Origin: Zwartia hollandica
Lineage (GTDB): Bacteria; Pseudomonadota; Gammaproteobacteria; Burkholderiales; Burkholderiaceae_B
Assembly (NCBI RefSeq): GCF_019923725.1
Contig: NZ_JAHXRI010000006.1
Location: 186,001 to 250,000, forward strand
DNA: 64,000 nucleotides
Reading direction: 5' to 3'
Position numbers and translations under genes: made by a program. The notes beneath the pieces are model-generated. The model did not search any database. It saw nothing but the letters and a program-made list of their open reading frames with translations, and was not told the DNA's origin. Positions 54,812 to 64,000 of the stretch are shown in pieces (positions within the stretch are counted from its first letter, which is position 1; the number at the start of each line of letters is the position of its first letter).

Positions 54812-55599
54812 GCACGCCCATTCTTTCTGTGCGCGCCGGCGCTGGTTCCGGATTTCCGACCTTGCTCGGTAAAGAATTACTGCGTTTCTGGAAAGTGGGC
54901 TTTCAAACCATTGCCGCACCTGTTATCACAGCGCTGCTGTATTTAGTGATCTTTGCACAAGTTCTGCAAGACCGCGTACAGGTATATGGGACAGTCCCTT
55001 ACACAGCATTTCTCATTCCCGGGTTGATGATGATGAGCATGCTACAAAACGCGTTTGCAAATCCTTCGTCTTCGCTCATTCAAAGTCGTGTTACGGGGAA
55101 TCTTGTTTTTGTACTACTGCCGCCGATTACACATCGTGAATTTTTCAGTGCCTATGTGCTGGCTGGCATTGTCCGAGGTATCGCTGTAGGGGCTTGCGTC
55201 TGGCTCGTCTCTCTGTACTTTGCCCCTCTCGCAGTTAAACACCCCGTCTGGATGGTCGTCTTCGCAGTGCTGTCTTGCGGCATTATGTCTATTCTTGGTC
55301 TGATTGCAGGACTCACCTCCGAGAAATTCGACCAACTTGCCGCCTTTCAAAACTTCTTGATCATGCCTGCTACATTTCTGTCTGGCGTTTTCTACTCGAT
55401 CCACTCTTTGCCCATTTTTTGGCAGCATGTTTCACATTGGAATCCTCTGTTCTACACCATCGACGGCTTTCGCTACGGTTTTTTTGGTGTTGCAGACGTA
55501 TCGCCCTGGCATAGTCTGGCTGTTGTTGCAGGCGTCTTTAGTGCGCTAACGCTTTTTGCCTTGCGACTCCTCGGCAATGGCTACAAACTTAGAACTTAA
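54808..55599 (+). CDS. ABC-2 type exporter permease
   Basis: The 263-residue protein has six hydrophobic helices and the ABC-2 permease pattern: LLGKELLRFWKVGFQTIAAP at the cytoplasmic start, PYTAFLIPGLMMMSMLQNAF, and late HVSHWNPLFYTIDGFRYGFF, as in YadH. It pairs with the ATPase whose end overlaps its start by 4 bases. Substrate unknown. bolA follows 17 bases later. Confidence 0.9.
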   Translation: MSTPILSVRAGAGSGFPTLLGKELLRFWKVGFQTIAAPVITALLYLVIFAQVLQDRVQVYGTVPYTAFLIPGLMMMSMLQNAFANPSSSLIQSRVTGNLVFVLLPPITHREFFSAYVLAGIVRGIAVGACVWLVSLYFAPLAVKHPVWMVVFAVLSCGIMSILGLIAGLTSEKFDQLAAFQNFLIMPATFLSGVFYSIHSLPIFWQHVSHWNPLFYTIDGFRYGFFGVADVSPWHSLAVVAGVFSALTLFALRLLGNGYKLRT

Positions 55600-55616
55600 A
55601 AGGACATTAACTACTT

Positions 55617-55859
55617 ATGTTGCCCACCCCAGAAGACATCCGCACCTACATCGCCGCTGGTCTGGACTGCGAGCATATCGAAGTCACCGGTGACGGCTCT
55701 CACTTTGAAGCGGTGATCGTGAGCGCTGCGTTTGCGGGCAAACGCCCGATTGCTCGTCATCAGCTGGTTTACTCAGCGCTGGGCGATCGCATGAAACAAG
55801 AGATTCACGCGCTGTCCATGAGGACACTGACACCTGAAGAGTTCAACGGAAGTCACTAA
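55617..55859 (+). CDS. BolA/IbaG family protein
   Basis: The 80-residue protein matches the IbaG/YrbA branch of BolA: an N-terminal helix ([13 protein letters not shown]), the [20 protein letters not shown] region with the conserved histidine, and [18 protein letters not shown] helix ([14 protein letters not shown]). BolA-type proteins bind Fe-S clusters with monothiol glutaredoxins, and IbaG is linked to envelope and acid stress. The stop shares a base with the murA start (TAATG), so it is coupled to murA, as yrbA is in E. coli. Confidence 0.9.
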   Translation: MLPTPEDIRTYIAAGLDCEHIEVTGDGSHFEAVIVSAAFAGKRPIARHQLVYSALGDRMKQEIHALSMRTLTPEEFNGSH

Positions 55860-57115
55860 TGGATAAGTTGCGCATTACGGGCGGCAGTCAACTTAAAGGT
55901 GAGATCAGTGTCTCTGGCGCGAAGAACGCCGCCTTGCCAATTTTGTGTGCAGGTCTACTCACGGCCGATACCCTAACGTTGACAAACGTTCCGCGTCTCA
56001 ATGACATCTCGACAACCTTGAAGTTGCTCGGCCAGATGGGCGTACGCTGCGAACGCGACGAGGGCAATACCGTTAGCATCACTGCAAATCAACTGACTGC
56101 ACTCGAAGCGCCTTACGAGCTAGTCAAGACAATGCGCGCCTCGATCCTTGTGCTTGGTCCCTTACTCGCTCGCTTCGGCGAAGCACGTGTGAGTCTGCCT
56201 GGTGGATGCGCGATCGGACAACGGCCTGTCGACCAACACATACGTGGCTTGGCCGCTCTCGGGGCAGATATCCGCATCGAACATGGTTTCGTTATTGCAA
56301 AAGCTAAACGACTGCAAGGAGCAGTGATACGAACCGATATGGTGACGGTCACTGGTACTGAAAACTTGATGATGGCTGCCGTGCTCGCCGAAGGGCAGAC
56401 CGTTCTTGAGAATGCTGCGCGCGAACCTGAAGTCGTCGACCTGGCAGAGTTACTCATCAAAATGGGTGCCCGCATCAAGGGGCACGGTACAGACCGCATT
56501 GTGATCGATGGAGTCCAAGCTCTGCATGGGGCGACCCATCGGGTGATCGCAGATCGCATTGAAGCAGGAAGCTTTCTTTGTGCGGTTGGGACTGCCGGTG
56601 GTGACATCACGCTACGGGATGCCGCGCCCCAAACAATGGGTGCAACGCTCTCTAAGCTCACTGAGGCAGGATTAAGCATCACGTGTGGCGATGACTGGAT
56701 TCAGGCCTCTATGCACAAGAGGCCGCGTGCAGTCGACTTTCGCACACAGGAGTATCCCGGTTTTGCGACCGATATGCAGGCGCAACTCATGGCGCTCAAT
56801 ACGATTGCCGAAGGCACCTCTGTCATCGTAGAGACGATTTTTGAAAATCGTTACATGCACGTCCAAGAGCTCTTGCGCCTAGGCGCAAACATCGATATCG
56901 ACGGCCACACCGCTGTCGTGCGTGGTGTGCAAAAGCTGTCCGGTGCGACGGTCATGGCCACGGATTTACGAGCGTCGGCGAGCCTGGTCATCGCCGGGCT
57001 CGCTGCAGAGGGCGAAACGCTCGTTGAACGAATCTACCACTTAGACCGTGGTTATGAGCGTATGGAACACAAACTTAGGGCCTTAGGCGCTAACATCGTA
57101 AGAATTTCAAGCTGA
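55859..57115 (+). CDS. murA: UDP-GlcNAc enolpyruvyl transferase MurA
   Basis: The 418-residue enzyme starts peptidoglycan synthesis by adding enolpyruvate to UDP-GlcNAc. The N-terminus [20 protein letters not shown] is typical, and the catalytic cysteine is residue 117 in [11 protein letters not shown], so it should be fosfomycin-sensitive. The late [19 protein letters not shown] is also conserved. It overlaps bolA by one base, and hisG begins 10 bases after its stop, placing cell wall and histidine genes in one message as in other Burkholderiales. Confidence 0.97.
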   Translation: MDKLRITGGSQLKGEISVSGAKNAALPILCAGLLTADTLTLTNVPRLNDISTTLKLLGQMGVRCERDEGNTVSITANQLTALEAPYELVKTMRASILVLGPLLARFGEARVSLPGGCAIGQRPVDQHIRGLAALGADIRIEHGFVIAKAKRLQGAVIRTDMVTVTGTENLMMAAVLAEGQTVLENAAREPEVVDLAELLIKMGARIKGHGTDRIVIDGVQALHGATHRVIADRIEAGSFLCAVGTAGGDITLRDAAPQTMGATLSKLTEAGLSITCGDDWIQASMHKRPRAVDFRTQEYPGFATDMQAQLMALNTIAEGTSVIVETIFENRYMHVQELLRLGANIDIDGHTAVVRGVQKLSGATVMATDLRASASLVIAGLAAEGETLVERIYHLDRGYERMEHKLRALGANIVRISS

Positions 57116-57125
57116 AGGAAATCCC

Positions 57126-57797
57126 ATGAGCTCGCAAGCGCTCGCCCGACCCCTGACGATGGCGCTCTCGAAAGGGCGCATTTTCGAAGAAACCCTGCCT
57201 CTTCTCGAGGCAGCGGGCATTCGCGTCAGCGAGAATCCGGAGCAATCCCGTAAACTCATTATTGCGACAAGCGATCCAAATCTTCGCTTGATTATCGTGC
57301 GTGCCTCGGATGTTCCCACCTATGTTGAGTATGGCGCAGCAGACCTAGGCATCGCAGGCAAAGACGTGCTGATTGAGCACGCAGCGCAACACCCCGGCGG
57401 ACTGTATCAGCCGATTGACCTGAACATCGCCAAGTGCAGGCTAGCCGTTGCTGTGCGCAAAGGCTTTGATTACAGCGCCGCCGTGCACCAAGGCGCACGT
57501 TTGCGTGTGGCCACAAAGTACACGCAAGCCGCGCGCGAGCACTTTGCGGCCAAGGGGGTCTACGTCGATCTCATCAAACTGTATGGCTCGATGGAGCTGG
57601 CACCACTTGTTGGGTTGGCTGACGCCATTGTCGATCTCGTCTCAACAGGAAACACCCTCAAGGCCAACGATCTCGTTGCGGTTGAGGACATCATGCCAAT
57701 TTCATCAAGGCTCGTGGTCAACCGCGCTGCGCTCAAAACACGCCATGCGCAATTGCAACCCCTCCTTGATGCTTTCGAACGCGCGAGCCGTAAGTAA
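57126..57797 (+). CDS. hisG: ATP phosphoribosyltransferase HisG, short form
   Basis: The 223-residue enzyme joins ATP and PRPP, the first step of histidine synthesis. It has [20 protein letters not shown] at the start, [20 protein letters not shown], and the PRPP loop [16 protein letters not shown]. It lacks the C-terminal regulatory domain of the long form, so it belongs to HisG(S), which needs the HisZ subunit for activity and feedback; no hisZ gene is in the window. AAGGAA lies upstream of the ATG. Confidence 0.95.
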   Translation: MSSQALARPLTMALSKGRIFEETLPLLEAAGIRVSENPEQSRKLIIATSDPNLRLIIVRASDVPTYVEYGAADLGIAGKDVLIEHAAQHPGGLYQPIDLNIAKCRLAVAVRKGFDYSAAVHQGARLRVATKYTQAAREHFAAKGVYVDLIKLYGSMELAPLVGLADAIVDLVSTGNTLKANDLVAVEDIMPISSRLVVNRAALKTRHAQLQPLLDAFERASRK

Positions 57798-57799
57798 TT

Positions 57800-59104
57800 A
57801 TGTCGACTATCACTAGGCTGCGCTCAAGCGCACCGGATTTCGAAGCCACACTCAAAAAGCTGCTAGCTTTTGATGCCGAGCAAGACGATGCGATCGAAGC
57901 TGCGACCGCGCGCATTTTGCAGCGCGTGCGTCACGAAGGTGACGCCGCGCTTCTTGAGCTGACCAATCAATTTGACCAGGTCAATGCGTCGAACGTCGCA
58001 GCCCTTGAGATTCCCGCCGAACAGTGGAGGCAAGCGCTCACTTCCTTGCCTAGCTCGCAAAGGCAGGCACTCGAGGTCGCGGCGGAGCGTGTGCGCGCCT
58101 ATCACCAGCATCAACGTCAGGAAAGTTGGTCTTACGTCGAACAAGACGGGACGCGACTTGGACAACAAATTACACCCCTGGATCGGGTTGGTCTTTACGT
58201 CCCGGGCGGCAAAGCCGCCTATCCCTCCTCGGTGCTCATGAACGCAATTCCGGCCAAAGTGGCAGGCGTGTCAGAAATCATTATGGTTACACCGACACCG
58301 CATGGCCAGCGTAACGCCATGGTGTTAGCGGCCGCCGCTATTGCCGGGGTTGATCGCTGCTTTGCGATTGGCGGTGCCCAGGCAGTTGGTGCACTAGCCT
58401 ATGGCACTGAAAGCGTCCCTGCAGTCGACAAAATCGTCGGGCCTGGAAACGCCTACGTTGCGGCGGCTAAGCGACGCGTATTTGGCACGGTTGGTATCGA
58501 CATGATCGCCGGCCCAAGTGAAATTCTGATTATTTGTGACGGCAAAACGCTAGCCGACTGGATCGCGATGGACCTGTTTTCTCAGGCCGAACACGACGAG
58601 CTCGCCCAGGCGATCCTGCTTTGCCCGGATGCGCAATATCTTGACGCAGTTGAAGCGTCGATCACACGCTTATTGCCGACCATGCCCCGCGCCGACATTA
58701 TCCGCACGAGTCTGCGTGATCGCGGCGCGCTGATTCAGGTGCGCGACCTAGCCGAAGCTTGTGCGATCAGCAACCGAATCGCGCCCGAACACCTGGAAGT
58801 GTCGACCGAGCAGCCTGAGCAATGGCTGCCGAGTCTGCGCCACGCCGGAGCCATTTTTATGGGATCGCATAGCTCAGAAGCCCTTGGCGACTACTGCGCA
58901 GGCCCGAATCATGTCTTGCCGACCTCACGCACTGCGCGATTCTCATCGCCTTTGGGCGTCTACGACTTCCAAAAGCGCTCGAGCTTGATCCATGTATCGG
59001 CGGCCGGCGCACAAACATTGGGCAAAATCGCCAATGAACTCGCCCTAGGTGAGGGGCTGCCCGCGCACGCAGCAAGCGCAAGTTTCCGCCTCACAGGTAA
59101 GTAA
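57800..59104 (+). CDS. hisD: Histidinol dehydrogenase
   Basis: The 434-residue enzyme oxidises histidinol twice to histidine with NAD+. Key segments: [19 protein letters not shown], the [20 protein letters not shown] nucleotide region, [27 protein letters not shown] with Zn-binding His, and [12 protein letters not shown] near the catalytic Glu/His. It starts 2 bases after hisG. The gene that normally follows it in related genomes, hisC, is missing; hisB comes 70 bases later. Confidence 0.96.
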   Translation: MSTITRLRSSAPDFEATLKKLLAFDAEQDDAIEAATARILQRVRHEGDAALLELTNQFDQVNASNVAALEIPAEQWRQALTSLPSSQRQALEVAAERVRAYHQHQRQESWSYVEQDGTRLGQQITPLDRVGLYVPGGKAAYPSSVLMNAIPAKVAGVSEIIMVTPTPHGQRNAMVLAAAAIAGVDRCFAIGGAQAVGALAYGTESVPAVDKIVGPGNAYVAAAKRRVFGTVGIDMIAGPSEILIICDGKTLADWIAMDLFSQAEHDELAQAILLCPDAQYLDAVEASITRLLPTMPRADIIRTSLRDRGALIQVRDLAEACAISNRIAPEHLEVSTEQPEQWLPSLRHAGAIFMGSHSSEALGDYCAGPNHVLPTSRTARFSSPLGVYDFQKRSSLIHVSAAGAQTLGKIANELALGEGLPAHAASASFRLTGK

Positions 59105-59174
59105 ACGGCTTACAGCAGTCATAAACGGTCCAGACCACCATACAATATCGAGTCCGACGACACGAGTACAAGAC

Positions 59175-59762
59175 ATGCGTACTGCAGAAATCACCCGCAA
59201 CACCAACGAAACGCGTATTCGCGTAGCGATCAACCTAGATGGCACCGGCCGCCAAAAGCTAAATACCGGCGTGCCATTTTTGGATCACATGCTTGATCAG
59301 ATTGCGCGTCACGGCTTGATCGATCTCGATGTACATGCCGAAGGCGATCTGCACATTGATGCACACCACACGGTTGAGGATGTTGGCATCACACTTGGCC
59401 AAGCAATTGCCAAGGCGGTTGGGGATAAAGCCGGTATCCGTCGTTACGGGCACGCTTATGTGCCGCTAGACGAGGCGCTCTCACGCGTAGTTGTGGACTT
59501 CTCTGGTCGCCCTGGTTTGCAGTTTCACGTGCCCTTCACTCGCGCGCGCGTGGGCGACTTTGATGTCGATCTAACAATCGAGTTCTTTCAAGGACTCGTC
59601 AACCATGCGCTTTTGACCATGCATATCGACAACCTGCGGGGTGTCAACGCACATCACCAGTGCGAAACGATTTTCAAAGCGACTGGACGTGCCTTGCGCA
59701 TGGCGCTTGAGCTCGACCCAAGAATCGCTGGTGTCGTACCCTCAACTAAAGGCGTGCTTTAG
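59175..59762 (+). CDS. hisB: Imidazoleglycerol-phosphate dehydratase
   Basis: From the ATG at 59175 the product has 195 residues and contains only the dehydratase domain (no phosphatase). Signatures are [35 protein letters not shown] and the second metal motif [14 protein letters not shown] (with histidines in NAHHQCE). It makes imidazole-acetol phosphate. A separate histidinol-phosphatase and the aminotransferase HisC must be encoded elsewhere. An extended frame upstream to 59049 overlaps hisD and is rejected. Confidence 0.95.
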   Translation: MRTAEITRNTNETRIRVAINLDGTGRQKLNTGVPFLDHMLDQIARHGLIDLDVHAEGDLHIDAHHTVEDVGITLGQAIAKAVGDKAGIRRYGHAYVPLDEALSRVVVDFSGRPGLQFHVPFTRARVGDFDVDLTIEFFQGLVNHALLTMHIDNLRGVNAHHQCETIFKATGRALRMALELDPRIAGVVPSTKGVL

Positions 59763-59765
59763 TCT

Positions 59766-60422
59766 ATGACTTCTATTGCCATCGTCGATTACGGCATGGG
59801 CAACTACCACTCCGTCGAACGGGCGTTGCGCCACGCAGCTCCCGAGGCAGATATTCGCCTGTGCAAGCAGGCACAAGAGATTGATGCGGCGGATCGGGTC
59901 GTGTTTCCTGGGCAGGGCGCGATGGCAGACTGCATGCGGACGCTCGACGAAGCTGGCTTGCGTGACGCAGTTCTGCGGGCTGCGCGCGACAAACCATTGC
60001 TGGGTGTTTGTGTGGGCGAACAAATGCTGTTTGAACGCAGCGACGAAGGCAACACAGCAAGCCTAGGGATTTTCAAAGGCGAAGTAAAACGCTTTACTGG
60101 GCCACTCTTTGCGGAGCAACTCGGCGCACAAACCGACCGCGCGAGTAGACTGAAAGTGCCACATATGGGATGGAATCCTGTTCGTCAGACACGCCCCCAC
60201 GCACTTTGGTCTGGCATCGCAGACGCCACCCCATTTTATTTTGTACACAGTTACTACGCCGTGCCGAGCGACGCTGGACTCACCGTCGGCGAGAGCCAAT
60301 ACGGAGTGCGGTTTACCTGCGCGGTTGCACACGAAAATATATTTGCCGTACAGTTTCACCCCGAAAAAAGTGCTGATTCGGGTTTGCGTCTCTACCGTAA
60401 TTTTGTAGACTGGAATCCTTAA
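59766..60422 (+). CDS. hisH: Imidazole glycerol phosphate synthase glutaminase subunit
   Basis: The 218-residue class I amidotransferase has the nucleophile cysteine in [12 protein letters not shown], the [10 protein letters not shown] oxyanion-associated loop and the His/Glu pair in VQFHPEKS. It supplies ammonia to HisF. The motif VGEQ instead of the commoner LGMQ is a local variant also seen in betaproteobacteria. Three bases separate it from hisB, and 20 from hisA. Confidence 0.95.
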   Translation: MTSIAIVDYGMGNYHSVERALRHAAPEADIRLCKQAQEIDAADRVVFPGQGAMADCMRTLDEAGLRDAVLRAARDKPLLGVCVGEQMLFERSDEGNTASLGIFKGEVKRFTGPLFAEQLGAQTDRASRLKVPHMGWNPVRQTRPHALWSGIADATPFYFVHSYYAVPSDAGLTVGESQYGVRFTCAVAHENIFAVQFHPEKSADSGLRLYRNFVDWNP

Positions 60423-60442
60423 CCCAACGCTCACTTAATGAC

Positions 60443-61183
60443 ATGCTGCTGATCCCTGCAATTGACCTCAAAGATGGTCGCTGTGTAAGACTCCGCCAAG
60501 GCGACATGGAGGATGCGACCGTATTCTCCGAAGATCCAGCCGCAATGGCGACGCACTGGTATGACCTAGGCGCGCGTCGCCTGCACCTCGTGGACCTTAA
60601 CGGTGCCGTCGCCGGCAAGCCGAAAAACGAAGCCGTGATCAAGGCGATCGTCAATTCCGTTGGCTCCGAAATGCCTGTTCAAATCGGTGGGGGCATCCGT
60701 GATCTCGACACGATTGAGCGCTATCTGGATTTCGGTATCTCTTATGTCATTATCGGCACCGCTGCCGTCAAGAACCCCGGGTTCTTGCATGACGCTTGCG
60801 GCGCCTTCCCCGGAAGCATCATCGTCGGACTTGACGCGAAAGACGGCAAAGTTGCAACCGATGGCTGGAGCAAACTCACCAAGCATGACGTCACGGATTT
60901 AGCTAAAAAATTCGAGGACTACGGCTGCGAAGCAATTATTTACACTGACATCGGTCGCGATGGCATGCTCAGCGGTGTCAATATTGAAGCAACGGTCCGC
61001 CTCGCCCAACACGTCCGCATCCCGGTGATTGCCTCCGGTGGCGTGACGGACTTGCGCGATATCGATGCTCTGTGCGCGGTCGAAGAGGAAGGTATCGCTG
61101 GCGCGATCCTTGGTCGAAGCATCTACGAAGGCACGCTGGACTTCGAAGCTGCGCAACAACGCGCTGACGAACTTTCGCCATGA
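60443..61183 (+). CDS. hisA: ProFAR isomerase HisA
   Basis: The 246-residue TIM barrel isomerises ProFAR to PRFAR. The N-terminal catalytic Asp is residue 8 in [17 protein letters not shown], and the second is in [13 protein letters not shown]. The phosphate-binding glycines are at QIGGGIRDL and [10 protein letters not shown]. Its stop overlaps the hisF start by 4 bases. HisA and HisF are paralogous half-barrel duplicates, and both are intact here. Confidence 0.96.
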   Translation: MLLIPAIDLKDGRCVRLRQGDMEDATVFSEDPAAMATHWYDLGARRLHLVDLNGAVAGKPKNEAVIKAIVNSVGSEMPVQIGGGIRDLDTIERYLDFGISYVIIGTAAVKNPGFLHDACGAFPGSIIVGLDAKDGKVATDGWSKLTKHDVTDLAKKFEDYGCEAIIYTDIGRDGMLSGVNIEATVRLAQHVRIPVIASGGVTDLRDIDALCAVEEEGIAGAILGRSIYEGTLDFEAAQQRADELSP

Positions 61184-61983
61184 CCATTGCAACGGCGTCG
61201 AGCGCGGTCAGCGGACTGACTCGTCGTATCATTCCTTGCTTGGATGTGACAGCAGGGCGTGTCGTCAAAGGTGTAAATTTTGTGCAGCTCGTTGACGCCG
61301 GCGATCCCATTGAGATTGCGCGCCGCTACAACGAGCAAGGTGCTGATGAGCTCACGTTCTTGGACATCACAGCAACAAGTGATGGCCGCGATTTGATTTT
61401 GCCGATCATCGAACAAGTCGCTTCGCAAGTATTCATCCCCCTCACCGTTGGGGGCGGCGTGCGACAAGTCAGCGATGTGCAACGCTTGCTCAATGCTGGC
61501 GCAGATAAGATTTCGATGAACAGCGCTGCAGTGGCCAACCCTGACCTCGTGCGCGCGGCCTCGGATTATCACGGCTCGCAATGTATTGTTGTGGCAATTG
61601 ATGCGCGACGCGTGAAAGACGCACCAACACCCACCTGGGAAGTATTTACGCATGGTGGGCGAAAGGGAACGGGTATTGACGCAGTGGCTTGGGCCCGCAA
61701 AATGGCCGAGTACGGCGCAGGCGAAATTTTGCTAACCAGCATGGACCGCGACGGTACAAAATCTGGTTTCGATCTAGAGCTCACTCGGCAGGTATCGGAT
61801 GCAGTCGCTGTTCCAGTGATCGCCTCAGGAGGTGTCGGCACCTTACAACACCTTGCCGACGGCGTGACACTTGGTGGCGCAAGCGCAGTACTGGCTGCCA
61901 GCATTTTTCACTACGGTGAGTTCACCGTACGCGAGGCGAAAGATTTCATGGCGTCCCGCGGAATCCCGGTCAGGCGCAACTGA
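61180..61983 (+). CDS. hisF: Imidazole glycerol phosphate synthase cyclase subunit
   Basis: The 267-residue TIM barrel has the catalytic aspartates in [18 protein letters not shown] and [15 protein letters not shown], with phosphate loops [10 protein letters not shown] and [11 protein letters not shown]. With HisH it makes imidazole glycerol phosphate and AICAR. It overlaps hisA by 4 bases and is followed by hisI after one base, so synthesis of HisA, HisF and HisI is coupled. The N-terminus is about 11 residues longer than in E. coli. Confidence 0.96.
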   Translation: MTIATASSAVSGLTRRIIPCLDVTAGRVVKGVNFVQLVDAGDPIEIARRYNEQGADELTFLDITATSDGRDLILPIIEQVASQVFIPLTVGGGVRQVSDVQRLLNAGADKISMNSAAVANPDLVRAASDYHGSQCIVVAIDARRVKDAPTPTWEVFTHGGRKGTGIDAVAWARKMAEYGAGEILLTSMDRDGTKSGFDLELTRQVSDAVAVPVIASGGVGTLQHLADGVTLGGASAVLAASIFHYGEFTVREAKDFMASRGIPVRRN

Positions 61984-61984
61984 T

Positions 61985-62422
61985 ATGTCAACGCCCATAC
62001 AAGACTCTGGTCTGCCCTCCTGGTTAGCCGAAGTGCATTTTGATGCGCAAGGCTTAGTCCCAGCCATCGCCCAAGATGCCGTCAGTGGGCAAATCTTGAT
62101 GGTGGCGTGGATGAATGCCGAGTCGCTGGCCGAAACTGCACAAACGGGACGTGCCGTGTTTTGGTCGCGTTCACGCAGCCGACTTTGGCGCAAAGGCGAA
62201 GAGTCCGGCCACGTCCAGCGCGTGCTGGAACTGCGACTAGACTGCGACGCCGATGTGATTTTGCTAAAAGTTGAACAGCTCGGAGGTATTGCCTGTCACA
62301 CGGGTCGCGCGAGCTGTTTTTATCAGCGGCTGGACCAGCAAACCGACACCGCAGGCACCGTCACCCTCAAATGGATTACCGTTGATCCGGTACTCAAAGA
62401 TCCCGAACTTATTTACAAATGA
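61985..62422 (+). CDS. hisI: Phosphoribosyl-AMP cyclohydrolase
   Basis: From the ATG at 61985 the product has 145 residues. It carries [40 protein letters not shown] and the Zn-binding [11 protein letters not shown]. It opens the purine ring of PR-AMP in the third step of histidine synthesis. It is monofunctional, with hisE as a separate overlapping gene (4 bases), unlike the fused enterobacterial HisIE. A longer frame to 61871 lies within hisF and is rejected. Confidence 0.95.
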   Translation: MSTPIQDSGLPSWLAEVHFDAQGLVPAIAQDAVSGQILMVAWMNAESLAETAQTGRAVFWSRSRSRLWRKGEESGHVQRVLELRLDCDADVILLKVEQLGGIACHTGRASCFYQRLDQQTDTAGTVTLKWITVDPVLKDPELIYK

Positions 62423-62763
62423 CAACAGATACCCCTGAAGCAGTCCTTAAGCGACTCGCCGACCTACTTGAAACCCGACTACCCAGTCGTGGAGGGGACC
62501 CGTCGACCTCCTATGTGGCGAAACTGTTTTCAAAAGGGCCTGAAGCGGCCCTCAAGAAGATAGGGGAAGAAGCGACCGAGCTGGTCATGGCAGCCAAGGA
62601 CGGCCAGGCAGATAGAATCGTGGCGGAAATGGCCGATTTATGGTTTCATTGCCTCGTTGTACTGACAGAAAATGGTCTGCGCCCAGAACTTGTGACGGCA
62701 GAGCTCGCTCGACGCGAAGGGCTGTCAGGCTTAACGGAAAAAGCCAGTCGCACGGAAAAATAA
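62419..62763 (+). CDS. hisE: Phosphoribosyl-ATP pyrophosphatase
   Basis: This 114-residue MazG-like helical enzyme hydrolyses PR-ATP to PR-AMP. Conserved segments are [34 protein letters not shown] (metal-binding Glu residues) and [15 protein letters not shown]. It is last of the histidine genes. A weak hairpin follows its stop, and the HIT gene begins 51 bases later. Confidence 0.94.
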   Translation: MTTDTPEAVLKRLADLLETRLPSRGGDPSTSYVAKLFSKGPEAALKKIGEEATELVMAAKDGQADRIVAEMADLWFHCLVVLTENGLRPELVTAELARREGLSGLTEKASRTEK

Positions 62764-62783
62764 TCCTAGTTTTCGGGATTTTT
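62762..62783 (+). terminator. Weak terminator-like hairpin after hisE
   Basis: AATCC (62762-62766) can pair with GGATT (62776-62780), followed by TTT. The 5-base stem is weak, so some read-through into the HIT and tat genes is likely. Confidence 0.35.
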
Positions 62784-62813
62784 CATCAAAACCTCTTGGC
62801 AACAGAACGTATC

Positions 62814-63182
62814 ATGAGCGAACAGTGCATTTTTTGTAAGATCGTCGAGGGAAAAATTCCTGCAAAAATCGTCTACCACGATGAGGATTGTGTGGTTTTT
62901 CACGACATTAACCCTGCGGCACCAGTGCATTTGCTCATGGTTCCCCGCAAACATGTCGTCTCAATGCAAGAAATTTTGCCCGAAGATGCCCTGTGGTTAG
63001 GTAGAATGCTGTCTAAGGTTCCTGAGATCGCCATCCAAAATGGCTGCAATCCGGGGCCAGCGGGAGGATTTCGCCTCACGGCGAACGCTGGCATTGAGGG
63101 CGGACAAGAGGTCCCTCACCTTCATTTTCATATTTTGGGTGGTAAGCGTCCCTGGAAGGGACAAAAAGCCATCGCACTCTAA
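62814..63182 (+). CDS. HIT family protein (HinT-like nucleotide hydrolase)
   Basis: From the ATG at 62814 the product has 122 residues. It starts [20 protein letters not shown] and has the histidine triad HLHFHIL in the C-terminal third, as in HinT purine nucleoside phosphoramidases. Such enzymes hydrolyse AMP-amides. The chosen start lies past the hisE stop; the longer frame overlaps hisE. It is followed by tatA after 14 bases, a linkage common in betaproteobacteria. Confidence 0.93.
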   Translation: MSEQCIFCKIVEGKIPAKIVYHDEDCVVFHDINPAAPVHLLMVPRKHVVSMQEILPEDALWLGRMLSKVPEIAIQNGCNPGPAGGFRLTANAGIEGGQEVPHLHFHILGGKRPWKGQKAIAL

Positions 63183-63196
63183 TTCGGAGAATCATC

Positions 63197-63445
63197 ATGG
63201 GTAGTTTTAGCATCTGGCACTGGTTAATCGTTCTCGTCATCGTTGCGCTCATTTTCGGCACGAAGAAAATCCGCAATATTGGAGCCGACCTCGGTGGGGC
63301 AGTGAAGGGCTTCAAAGAGGGCATGAAGGATCCAAATGCAAAAGAAGGTGACGCCGCTGCTGGCACTGAAGCCGCGCCAGCGCAACGTGTTGCTTCGAAC
63401 GAAACCGTCGATGTGCAGGCCAAAGAAAAATCCAGCACCCATTAA
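63197..63445 (+). CDS. tatA: Twin-arginine translocase subunit TatA
   Basis: The 82-residue protein has the TatA layout: [20 protein letters not shown] transmembrane helix, [20 protein letters not shown] amphipathic helix with the conserved FG and a charged tail. It oligomerises to form the Tat pore for folded proteins. TCGGAGA precedes the ATG. The C-terminus ends in a Lys/Ser tail. Confidence 0.95.
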   Translation: MGSFSIWHWLIVLVIVALIFGTKKIRNIGADLGGAVKGFKEGMKDPNAKEGDAAAGTEAAPAQRVASNETVDVQAKEKSSTH

Positions 63446-63458
63446 TTTCAGCTGGATC

Positions 63459-63472
63459 GCCCCGCGAGGGGC
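63459..63472 (+). promoter_or_regulatory. GCGA-tetraloop hairpin between tatA and tatB
   Basis: GCCCC (63459-63463), GCGA loop, GGGGC (63468-63472) in the 45-base tatA-tatB spacer. A GNRA tetraloop on a five-G-C stem is very stable in RNA. It lacks a T run, so it is more likely an mRNA-stability or translation element that favours TatA than a terminator. Confidence 0.5.
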
Positions 63473-63490
63473 TACTTTGGTACACAGAAC

Positions 63491-64000
63491 ATGTTTGATG
63501 TCAGCTTTACTGAACTACTCGTAGTCGGGGTCGTGGCCCTCGTCGTCATCGGTCCTGAACGTCTGCCTAAAGTGGCACGTACACTAGGCCACCTAGTTGG
63601 TCGAGCGCAACGCTATGTCAGTGATGTCAAGTCGGATATTCAACGGGAAGTTGAACTCGATGAGCTACGTAAACTGAAAGACCAAATGCAAGATGCCGCA
63701 CAAAGTGTGCAAAGCAGCTTGCAGAGCACGAGTGATTCGTTCAGCAAACCCCTTGAGGCGCTTGAGCAAAACACGATGTCGACCTTCAATGAAGCGACAG
63801 CGGGTCTCAAACAAGCGACCTCCTTCGACACCCCCTCCGCAGAGCCTGTTGCCAAGGCCGCTTCAGATAGTCCCGCCTTGCTAGACGCGGCCGGCAACCC
63901 AAACATAAGCTTTAATGCAGTGCCTTCTGTCAGCACACCAGTCGCCTCTAGCGAGAGCGCAGCGATGACGCCGGAAGCTGCGCTTGCCAACGCGTCGCAA
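63491..64000 (+). CDS. tatB: Twin-arginine translocase subunit TatB, cut by window end
   Basis: The frame starts at ATG 63491 and is open to the last base, giving 170 residues so far. The TatB signature is clear: FDVSFTELLVVGVVALVVIG helix with conserved Glu, then GPERLPKVARTLGHLVGRAQ and a long amphipathic region (YVSDVKSDIQREVELDELRK). A Ser/Ala-rich tail follows. TatB with TatC recognises twin-arginine signal peptides. tatC presumably lies beyond the window. Confidence 0.93.
   Translation, partial: MFDVSFTELLVVGVVALVVIGPERLPKVARTLGHLVGRAQRYVSDVKSDIQREVELDELRKLKDQMQDAAQSVQSSLQSTSDSFSKPLEALEQNTMSTFNEATAGLKQATSFDTPSAEPVAKAASDSPALLDAAGNPNISFNAVPSVSTPVASSESAAMTPEAALANASQ

Noticed and set aside
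1-64000. CRISPR arrays, tRNA or rRNA genes, prophage or integrative element
   Set aside because: No regularly spaced repeats, cloverleaf sequences, rRNA segments, integrases or phage genes were found; almost all sequence is accounted for by bacterial genes.

Overview
The window reads as chromosomal DNA of a betaproteobacterium, most likely Burkholderiales and close to Alcaligenaceae (Bordetella/Achromobacter-like). The basis is gene order and lineage-typical genes: gltBD followed by an mla lipid-transport operon, an ABC-2 exporter pair, bolA, murA, a compact his operon and tat; a PhaM-type PHA granule regulator; a DUF3717 protein; and an aa3 cytochrome oxidase block containing DUF2970 and twin-transmembrane proteins. 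GC looks moderate by eye but was not counted. There is no rRNA, tRNA, CRISPR array, prophage or intact insertion sequence, and no gene-free stretch over 300 bases.

Layout. 1-3.1 kb: the end of a tricarballylate-dehydrogenase-type operon (tcuA 3' part, tcuB, class III CoA-transferase). 3.2-6.9 kb: four minus-strand genes (sterol-desaturase-like, polysaccharide deacetylase, beta-propeller, SMP-30). 7.0-12.1 kb: an Lrp regulator, a MocR regulator divergent from an omega-amino-acid:pyruvate aminotransferase, and a gamma-glutamyltransferase. 12.2-15.5 kb: pirin and glmS, divergent from an AsnC/Lrp regulator across an AT-rich region full of perfect palindromes.

15.6-25.9 kb is the most accessory-looking part: a 2-hydroxyacid dehydrogenase, GntR/FCD regulator and MmgE/PrpD gene; an ABC importer (binding protein, fused double permease, ATPase); and, on the other strand, a TcuA-like flavoprotein followed by a second MmgE/PrpD gene. 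Near-identical 12-bp palindromes lie upstream of the importer and of the flavoprotein, so one regulator, plausibly the local GntR protein, may control both. I infer an uptake and catabolic pathway for an unidentified di- or tricarboxylic acid.

26.0-30.4 kb: glycosyltransferase, DHA2 exporter, glmU and phaM on the minus strand. 30.6-31.6 kb: DUF3717 protein and an ECHDC3-like crotonase. 31.6-40.1 kb: the aa3 oxidase and heme A assembly block (ctaC, ctaD, small assembly protein, DUF2970, ctaE, SURF1, Sco-like, ctaA, ctaB, SCO), without a Cox11/CtaG gene. 40.4-43.9 kb: NUDIX hydrolase, rpoH preceded by a perfect CIRCE element, an SdiA-regulated-type propeller, and a degenerate RayT-like protein.

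44.1-64 kb is dense, plus-strand and housekeeping: gltBD, mlaFEDAC (no mlaB), an ABC-2 pair, bolA, murA, hisGD-BHAFIE (no hisC), HIT, tatA, and tatB cut by the window end.
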